In this document: positions 56,501 to 64,000 of the stretch, one piece after another | Layout of the letters: the number at the start of each line of letters is the position of its first letter | Numbering within the stretch: the stretch's first letter is position 1 | DNA from: Imbricaverruca yamaguchii | Taxonomy: Eukaryota; Arthropoda; Thecostraca; Neoverrucidae | Direction: 5' to 3' | Assembly (NCBI GenBank): GCA_034440575.1 | Contig: JAOTOL010000867.1 | Coordinates: 75,001-139,000 of the forward strand | DNA: 64,000 bases | Position numbers and translations under genes: made by a program | The notes under the pieces: generated by a model | The model's database searches: none | What the model was told of the DNA's origin: nothing | The model's input: the letters and a program-made list of their open reading frames with translations, nothing else

Positions 56501-57010
56501 AGCTAGAAAACACAGAAGGAATTAGCCAAATTCTTACCGAATCACACACGTATGTTCCGATAACATAACTACAAGACAAGATTAAGACAGGAAATAGCTT
56601 AAATTCAGCTGCAATTTCCAACCGCAAAATCAAATGATGCTACACAAAAATAGCCCGGGGCTTTTCACTTCATCGAATAAAGTTTAAGAAGATATAGAGT
56701 GTCGGTGCATTCTGTAGAACTTCACCACCGTTTAACTGATTAAGCCGAGGTGCTTTAGATGTACGCAAATACAATCATACATGATGAGTAGTACATGAGT
56801 AATTCTTTCCTTGAGGGTTTGGAACAGTGGTCTAGCCTGGTGGTCGGTTACCTACAAAAAGCAGTTGCTTCGTCCAGCAAGCGCTATCGCGACATAAAAA
56901 ATTCCAACACCGTGCAAGTAAAAGAGAGCCAACTCGTAATGCAACTCGAGTGCATAAGAGGCAGGAGGCTATAATGAACTATGGGTAACCCGTTCTCGCA
57001 GGTTAATGCA
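53551..57010. other. No recognisable gene or repeat
   Basis: A 3.5-kb stretch of mixed composition. Short frames (for example 54979-55311 on the plus strand and 55633-55878 on the minus strand) show no recognisable domain or convincing splice structure. Confidence 0.35.
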
Positions 57011-57012
57011 CA

Positions 57013-57793
57013 TTTTCATCAGCGACACCGTGACGGTTTCGCGATGCGAACAATCATCGGATTTTAATCGAAAGAAATAATGCTTTATCGGAGGAAATTC
57101 TGGTCCAACAAACGTTCGGCTGCCAGCGGATTTTAAAGCAAAACACTCACAGAAACCTACAATTATAGCGGAAACACTACAGCGGATAGGTTTTACTCAA
57201 GATGAAGTTTCCATTTAGACAAAATGTGTTTCCACGGGAGCTGTGCATCCCATAATAAAAAATGACGAAAATATGTACTTTTGAATGATCTACATTCGTC
57301 CAGTACACTCTACAATTACCTACGTTATTTGAATATAATTGCTAATCTGAAAGAAAAGTTTTCAACAAAAGGTTTCAAAAGTTGCACAAAAGATGCGACA
57401 TGAGGGCTTTCTCCGCCGGTATTTTTGGATATTTGGATATTAATATCAATATTTGCTATGACAAAATGTTGTTTCCGAGACGCGAACTCCGAATCACCGG
57501 CTTGAATTACATGCTTATGGTATTATAATGGGCATCACAACCACTCAGAAGGTAAGAAAATACCGTCAAATCACCCTACTTCACCGACTCAGCAGAAATC
57601 ACAATTTTTTAAAGAAAAAAAATGGGGAAAAAATTCCCAAAACTGTGAGAATTCCTAAGTGGCCCACGACCCCTGATGCCATATTCACCCCAAAAAAATC
57701 AGTCAGCGTTTTTCCAAACCAAACTCCGAATCACCCACTTAGGCTTTCCTAACTTTTCATCAGCGACACCGTGACTGGTTCGCGACGCGAACC
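57013..57793. repeat. Pair of ~40-bp direct repeats 740 bp apart
   Basis: TTTTCATCAGCGACACCGTG followed by a GGTTTCGCGA.GCGAAC segment occurs at 57013-57051 and again at 57755-57793. The second copy contains a perfect palindrome GGTTCGCGACGCGAACC (57777-57793). No gene is seen between them. Confidence 0.6.
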
Positions 57794-57934
57794 GTCCACT
57801 TTCGCGTCACAGACGCTGCGCTTTCTCCGTTCCTTCCCAAGACAGCTGATCAATGGCGTCACTAGGGTACGACTAGTCGGCATATTCAGGGCGGGCAATG
57901 CAAATATTGCGCGAGAATCACAAGGTATTCAACA

Positions 57935-58590
57935 TTTTAGGTAGCCATCAAATCTGATACAAACAGGTCTGATCAGGGTGTTCGTACTCTGCATCTGCCA
58001 CTGCGCCGCATATCAGCTTCCCACGGGGCGACGGCCGGTTCCCTACGTCTGAAAAGTTAACAATGTGCGCACACAGAAAAAGCGTATTCAACGACACATC
58101 CTGCCATCTAATGAGAAATATTGTTATCCATACTTCAACGTTCAATCGCATGACATTCATTCAATATCCGTTGCTATAATACCTAGACCGTGCTGCTACC
58201 TAGCGATAGCTATCCGAAATGATGCTTCTATAAAATTATGTAGTTCTTGAATCTGTGGAGGTTATGACCGCTTCGGAGTTGTGGAGGTTATGACCTGTGG
58301 AGGTTATGACCGCTCCGTACTTGTGGAGGTTGCAACCTGTGGGGATTACGACCTATGGAGGTTATGACCTGTGGAGGTTATGACCGCTTCGAAGTTGTGG
58401 AGGTTGCGACCTGTGGAGGCTATGACCGCTGCGGACTTGTGGAGGTTACGACCTGTGGAGGTTATGACCGCTGCGGACTTGTGGAGGTTACGACCTGTGG
58501 AGGTTATGACCGCTGCGGACTTGTGGAGGTTGTGACCTGTGGAGGTTGTGATCTGTGGAGGTTACGACCTGTGGAGGTTATGATACGTCT
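57935..58590 (-). repeat. 42-bp minisatellite element, copy 2 (inverted)
   Basis: The left flank (58080-58250) and the GTGGAGGTTATGACC-type 42-bp units (58250-58590) match 42060-42560 in reverse. It runs directly into CR1 sequence at about 58597. Confidence 0.8.
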
Positions 58591-58596
58591 CCGTTT

Positions 58597-61500
58597 GGCA
58601 AAGTGTACGAGCATGTCCTTCAGGGAAACTAGGAAATGGGGTTGGGAGGGATGAAATTGCATTGCCAACTCAGGAATATTCCAATAGTGTTAGCCAAGGC
58701 AATATAACCTCAAAGTCTGCAAATAGGGACAGCAGCAGTTCAAGGGGACAGAGTGATAGTTCATCTAGTGATAAAATAACTCCACAGTATGAAAAATCCA
58801 AAGGTGGTTATGGAGCATTTGTCAAGTGTATGATGTTTAATGCTCAGAGTATCCGTTCCAAATTTGATGAGTTCAAGTGTTATGTTGCTGAGGAGGAACC
58901 AGATTTTGTTTGCATTACGAAGATGTTTGCATTGTTTGTTTCAATTTTGGAGATAACTTGCAGGACTGTGATATCCAGGGATACAATATGTTTTCGTGCA
59001 ATAGGAGTCCAGCAATGAAAGGGGGTGGTGTAATGCTCTATATGAGTAGCTTATTCAGTTCTCAAAAAGTAGCAAGTGGGAATAAAAATGTGTCTGTGGA
59101 GTCCATTTGGCTTGATGTCACTGTGGGAAAAGGCAACAGCAATACTCTTAGGATAGGAGCTTCCTACCGATCAGGAACCCTGCCACATTCTCAGCAACTG
59201 GAGGTTGACAAGGTGACTTGTGAGGAAGTCAGTAGAAACTTTAAGAGGAAGTGCCTTATTCTTGGTGACTTTAATCTAAAAGGTTATGAAAATTATGGTG
59301 TTGGCTCCCATCATGCAAAATGTTTAGGAAATGCCTTCAAGAGAATTTGTTCTTACACCAGTTTGTATCGGAACCTACCAGGCATGGCTCATTCTTGGAC
59401 CTTGTATTCTCGGATTTAAGTGACTTGGTTCAAGACTTGACTGTAGGCGAAACTCTGGGAAGAAGTGACCATAACATAGTTAGATTCAAGGCACATGTAG
59501 AGGAAATTATCAAGGATAATTTGGTAAAGGTTCCAAATTTCAACAGAGCGGACTTTGACTGCATGAGAACGGCTTTAAGTGCCATCAGATGGGAAGAAGA
59601 ATTCTCCAATTTAAATGCGTGTGAAATGTGGGAAAAGTAAAAATCTTACTTGAAGGAAATTCAGATTAGACATGTCCCCCAAAAGCAAAGATGCAAAAGA
59701 AGTGTTGGAAACCCAGCATGGCTTACACCAGACTTGATAAAAGCAAGTAAGGCTAAGAAAACTGCATTTCGAGTCTTTAAAGAAGCCTCAAATGTCATTA
59801 ATCTAAAGGCGTATCGAAAAGCTAGAGACACTGTGAAGCAAAAAACCAGAGCAGCAAAGCGAGCAAAAGAACTGGATTTAGCTAGAAACTGTAATGGGGA
59901 AAGTAAAAAGTTCTTTAGTTTCTACAAGCTGAGTAAAGTTTCTAGCACAATTGGTCCACTGGAAGTAAACGGGACTATATTAGGTGAGGATACTGAGATG
60001 GTTGAGGAGCTGAGCAAGCAGTTTAAATCAGTGTTTACATTCGAAGATATGACCAATCTGCCGACCGTACACCATAGTTCAGTGACATGGAATCTGACAA
60101 ATGATGTTGATTTAATTGATAGTGATGTTGTTTACAATAATATCAGGAAAATAAAGCCAAACAAGGCAGCAGGACCTGATGATATTTATGCTAGGGTGTT
60201 GCGGGAAACTGAAAAGGAACTGGCATTTCCACTTAGTATAATATTTTGTAGATCAGTTTCAGAAAATGAAATTCCACCCGAATGGAAAAGGGCAAATGTA
60301 GTTCCGATTTCAAAGAAAGGAGAAAGAGGAAAAGTTTAAAACTATAGGCCAGTAAGTCTCACATCCATAGTCTGCAAGGTACTCGAATCAATTGTCAGGG
60401 ATAGAATAGTTAGTTGTCTGGAAGGTAGCAGATTGATTCAAGATACTCAACATGGGTTTAGAAAAGGACGATCGTGTCTCACAAACCTCTTGGACTTTTT
60501 TAACTTCACCACAGAACAATTTGATCATGGAAATCAGGTTGATGTAGCATATCTTGACTTTAGTAAGGCCTTTGACAAGGTACCCCATAAACGGTTAATG
60601 ACACAGCTTCAGTCCCATGGTATTGGAGGTAGCATCTTAAAATGGATAGAGTTGTGGCTTTCAGATAGACGGCAAAGAGTGATGCTAAATGGTACAAAGT
60701 CATCACGGCAAAATATTCTTAGTGGAGTCCCCCAGGGGTCAGTACTGGGGCCACTACTGTTCATTATATTTGTAAATAACGTTGAAAGTGGCCAAAGCAG
60801 TAAAGTTTTGAAATTTGCGGATGATTTGAAGGTCTTTAGGGCAAAAACAGGTCAAGATGAGCATATCTCGCTGCAAAAAGACTTAGACGAACTTGTGAAG
60901 TGGTCCGAAGAATGGCAAATGAAATTTAATTTTGATAAGTGCAAAATCATGCATGTAGGTAAGCAGCATATGAAGGCTCCATACTTGATGGGTGGCCAAG
61001 TGCTATCAATGACTCAACAGGAGAAGGATTTAGGTGTTATTCTAAAAACAAAACTGGGGGCATCAGAACAGACCAAGGAAGCCAGGAAGAAGACACTGAG
61101 AATGTTCGGGGCAATGAATAGGAATGTATCATACAGAAGTGAGGAAGTGATCAGGAAGCTTTACTGTGCATACGTCAGGCCACATTTGAAATACTACATC
61201 CAAGCTTGGTCTCCTAGCTATGAAAAAGATTGTTGGCTTTTGGAGAGAGTACAAAAGAGGGCTACAAAAATGGTTAATGGCATAAGCAGCCTGGCATATG
61301 AGGAAAGATTGAAGAAAATGAATATGTTTTCACTTAGATATAGAAGGCTGAGAGGAGATCTCATCGAGGTCTTTAAATTTGTCAATGGTCTGGAGAGGGG
61401 ATACCTTGGGGAAATGTTTGAATTTAACAGAAATGATGCAATTAGAGGTCATAAATTCAAAATTAAAGTTAAACACAGCAGAACAAGGTTAAGGCAAACT

Positions 61501-61740
61501 TTCTTCACCAACAGGGTAGTGGAACACTGGAACCAGCTGCCAGAAAACATCGTCAGTAGCAGCACATTGAACATCTTTAAAAACAGCATAGACAATCATT
61601 ATAAGAATATAGGGCTTGCTTTTCAGTATTACAGGGAGGGCTGATTGACAGTTTTGGTGGGCAACTGGTTCAGTGTACAGAGTGCAACCAAGAAGGGCCC
61701 TTGTGGCTCATAGTTGCACTAATCTTTTATGTCTTTATGT
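58597..61740 (+). mobile_element. CR1-type LINE, 5'-truncated, long copy
   Basis: It starts at the last codons of ORF1 (GKVYEHVLQGN) and contains the whole of ORF2 and a tail with the repeat TTTATGTC about 2.5 times (61722-61745). It is the same family as 17625-21700 and very similar, so both insertions are fairly recent. Defects are few: a shift near 58900-59000, another near 59310, and stops at 59638 and 60337. Confidence 0.92.
58662..61644 (+). pseudogene. CR1 ORF2: AP-endonuclease and reverse transcriptase
   Basis: The endonuclease has MMFNAQSIRSKFDE, PDFVCIT, LILGDFNLK and GRSDHNIV. The RT has YRPVSLTS, LDFSKAFDKVPHKRL, SGVPQGSVLGPLLF and the intact catalytic FADD box. The C-terminal 403 codons (60433-61644) are open without interruption and end with the VVEHWNQLPENIV strand. 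In-frame stops at 59638 (after EMWEK) and 60337 (before NYRPV) and frameshifts in the endonuclease inactivate it as it stands. Confidence 0.92.
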
Positions 61741-63009
61741 CTTTATGGAGTCAGAAACTGCGGCGTGAGCCCAGCAGCCGCCCGCAGCGCACCACAAGAG
61801 GACGAACTTCGCCTAGGTACACATTCATCGTACCAACCACCTACGCCACTCCCAGATACAAACAATATAGTTCACCACGCGGCTACTAGTGGAGAGAGCT
61901 CGGGTAGTTGCAGTACTTCAGGCACCCACGGTACGGACACCAACGGCGATGGCACTGAACAATACAGTACCAGTCGCACATCTAATCTAAGTAAGTTACC
62001 TCCAGACTCAGATATATTGGAATTGCTTGACAAAGGCCCAAATTTTGCGTTACCTCAAAAAGTAGATCGTAGCTCCTTGGAAAAGGCAGAATCAGGCGTA
62101 GAAAGGGCGATCTATGGTTTGCAGTGGAGGAATGTGAGGGAGACAAAACAGCAAACTGTACCTCAGGTACCGCAGGCAGGCTTATCACAAAGCACCTCTA
62201 GCACAGGTCATTCAAAGCTTCGCCCCACGTTTCCCGTCACTCCTGCATACCAACCACCGAGAGCCACAACTCAATTAGAATCTGAGTTGAAAGATTTAAA
62301 AACGAAAGTTCTAAAAGCATATAAATATCACAACAAAACATCGAACAAAAGGTCGGACAATTATGCGAAACAGAGGGAAGTACCGCGGGAAATGAAAAAC
62401 AACGATAATGTAATAGTGAAGCCGTCAAATAAATGCAAAGGATACGTCTTGCTAAACAAAACGGATTACATTGAAAAGGCCAGGACAATAACGGACGATT
62501 ATCAGAGCATTCCTTCCCAACCAAACCCTACCAAGCGTCTCGAAATCGAAACATGTACTATTATCAAGGAAACTTTATCCGGGAAATTACATCAAGACAC
62601 AGCTTTATCTCTCCTTCCTCATTCCAGCCGCACAGCGGAATTATACGGGCTCCCAAAAAAACACAAACTAGGGGTTTCACTGCGCCCCATAGTGTCGGCG
62701 AGTGGTGACCCCCTAGGCAAGCTATCCTGGTTCTTGAGCAAGATTATTGTCCAGATACTAGCGTTGGTTCCCGCTCATCTGCCAAACACGGAGTCGTACC
62801 TACAGAGGGTGAAAGAAACGTTTCCTACCAAACTTCCGGTGGGCAGTATTGTTTTGACCATGGACGTCACAAATTTATATGGCAGTATTCCGATAAAGGA
62901 GGGAATAGATGCTGTAATTCGCCTAATCGAGGACAATCTGGATGATATCTGTCTTTTCGGGATTGGGGTACAGGACTGTGTGAAATTACTAACATATTTT
63001 CAGCAATAA
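61729..63009 (+). pseudogene. Penelope-like RT, N-terminal part
   Basis: The frame covers the Ser/Thr-rich N-terminus, the KGPNF motif (about residue 103), a coiled Lys-rich segment, and RT fingers and palm up to LTMDVTNLYGSIP. It ends in a stop shortly before the SINE insertion. The true start is uncertain because the frame is continuous with the CR1 tail. Confidence 0.85.
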
Positions 63010-63052
63010 CCTCATACGTTTCGGTAACTCCATGTGCAAACAAACGAAAGGA

Positions 63053-63110
63053 TGGGCGCTACGTGACCAATGTAGTCGATGCGCCCTAAAGCCCTAATAA
63101 CTAACTAACT
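63053..63110 (+). mobile_element. 5'-truncated SINE insertion (58 bp) with 15-bp target duplication
   Basis: AAACAAACGAAAGGA occurs at 63038-63052 and 63111-63125. Between them lie 58 bp ending in CTAATAACTAACTAACT. The inserted sequence resembles the last ~55 bp of the SINE at 5236-5398 (shared GTCGATG, AAAGCC and ATAACyAAC landmarks). Confidence 0.85.
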
Positions 63111-63125
63111 AAACAAACGAAAGGA

Positions 63126-63941
63126 GTGGCTCTGGGTAACCGATGTGCACATCCTTTAGCGATTGCTTTTGTGCACCGCCTTGAGTCGATCTTCTTAGCT
63201 TCGTATGATTTGAAGCCAGCTCTCTACATAAGGTATATAGACGATATTTTTGGTGGTTGGACACATGGCTTGGCCTCTCTGCTCGACTTCTTTGCAGAAA
63301 TTAACCAACAACACTCCAGCATCAAGTTCACCTTAGAACACACTACTCATAGCACTTCGATTCCTTTCCTTAATACGTTGTTTGTAGTTCAGGCTGATGG
63401 TAGCTACACCACCGAACTGCACTTTAAACCAATAGCAGCTCCCATCATCTTTCACTATGATTCGGCCCACCCGATGGCCACTAAAAAGGCCGTTTTAACA
63501 TCCCAAATGAGGAGAGCAGCACGAGTCTCCTCCGATACTATTTCGTGCGAGCGGAGCCTTGCGAAGATGACAACTCTTTTCCTGGAAAACGGATACCCAG
63601 CACATCGGGTACACTCCGCCGCTCGTGCTGTTCATCCTCACAACAGGAGTAGGATAAGTGGGCAACGTCGACATCGAGCGGGCAGCAATCCCAACTATGT
63701 CTACATGAGACTTCCTTTTGTCGATGACCACCTATGTCGACAGGTAAATGCAGCCATCCGTTCGTCTCATCTACACTATGTTAGGGTAGCCTGGACTAGC
63801 GGACCTACGCTGAAATCTTACCTGGTCCGCTCAGCCCTGGAATTGTCGCCATGCCCTGCTGGTAGAAGAACGTCCCACACCTGTAGTAACAGGCTCAAAG
63901 GTATATGCACGCGGAAAAACGTAGTTTATAAAATAATGTGA
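63126..63941 (+). pseudogene. Penelope-like RT, C-terminal part and linker
   Basis: It resumes at V-A-L-G-N after the SINE fragment and contains the catalytic YIDDIFGGW box (about residue 38). IPFLNTLF, HYDSAHP and a basic linker then lead toward the GIY-YIG domain. A TGA at about 63939 interrupts the last segment before GIFYVGE. Confidence 0.88.
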
Positions 63942-64000
63942 AACCGCTGTCTTGGAATATTTTATGTCGGTGAAACCAAGCGTAGCATCAGGGATAGGTA

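Larger units (their letters stand above)
61741..64000 (+). mobile_element. Penelope-like element, partial (runs off window)
   Basis: It begins right at the CR1 tail. An N-terminal region contains ILELLDKGPNFALP, a conserved Penelope-type motif. RT motifs follow: LYGLPKKHK, RPIVSASGDPLGKL, LTMDVTNLYGSIP, GVALGNRCAHPLA and the catalytic YIDDIF. After RT comes a linker with HPHNRSRI, then GIFYVGETKRSIRDR, the opening of a GIY-YIG endonuclease, at the window edge. This is the EN-positive Penelope arrangement. A SINE fragment (63053-63110) and an in-frame TGA at about 63940 show that the copy is dead. Confidence 0.9.

Overview
This is a eukaryotic, repeat-dominated window. The evidence is a spliced cuticle-type secreted protein gene whose first coding exon holds only four codons, intron-containing and CpG-rich loci, LINE and Penelope-like reverse transcriptases, tRNA-derived SINEs and many TTAA-flanked MITEs. 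The cuticle-type gene points to an arthropod. A crustacean is my guess, but nothing here proves it. No bacterial operon, CRISPR, rRNA or intact tRNA gene was found.

Host genes are few. (1) 9246-10019 (-): a complete, single-exon ZFAND2/AIRAP-like protein with two AN1 zinc fingers, a ubiquitin-interacting motif and a C-terminal CaaX box. Three perfect TGACGTCA sites lie 0.5-0.9 kb upstream. (2) 27026-29583 (-): a three-exon Tyr/Asn-rich secreted cuticle-like protein with a TATA box. Its second intron is packed with an 82-bp tandem array, and a 29-bp TGACG-rich array lies just downstream of its stop codon. (3) 38935-40461 (-): a GC-rich exon of a fukutin-related-protein (FKRP)-like protein. It keeps the four zinc-binding cysteines but has lost the three catalytic aspartates and gained a Thr/Glu-repeat insert. 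I consider this the most interesting locus.

Mobile elements fill most of the rest. A CR1-type LINE has one nearly full-length copy (17.6-21.7 kb, -) with an SGNH-esterase ORF1, a second long copy (58.6-61.74 kb, +) and two fragments. A different LINE with APE, RT and RNase H domains survives as three decayed pieces (6.7-8.2, 12.1-13.0 and 47.7-48.8 kb). A Penelope-like element with a GIY-YIG start runs off the right edge, and a 58-bp SINE fragment with a 15-bp target duplication interrupts its RT. Two TTAA-targeting (piggyBac-like) MITE families have ten copies. Their TTAA specificity is shown by insertions into recognisable sequence.

Long repetitive elements of unknown class make up much of the remainder. 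One is a ~3-kb family with ~250-bp internal units (three copies). One is a GGCCCC-rich ~24-bp-period family with a conserved header (six tracts). One is a similar G/C+T-run tract (43.5-45.0 kb). There is also a cluster of four different minisatellites at 41.3-42.4 kb. The stretches at 1-0.9, 5.4-6.7, 25.2-26.4, 29.7-31.8, 34.5-35.5, 46.3-47.5 and 53.5-57.0 kb hold nothing I can identify.
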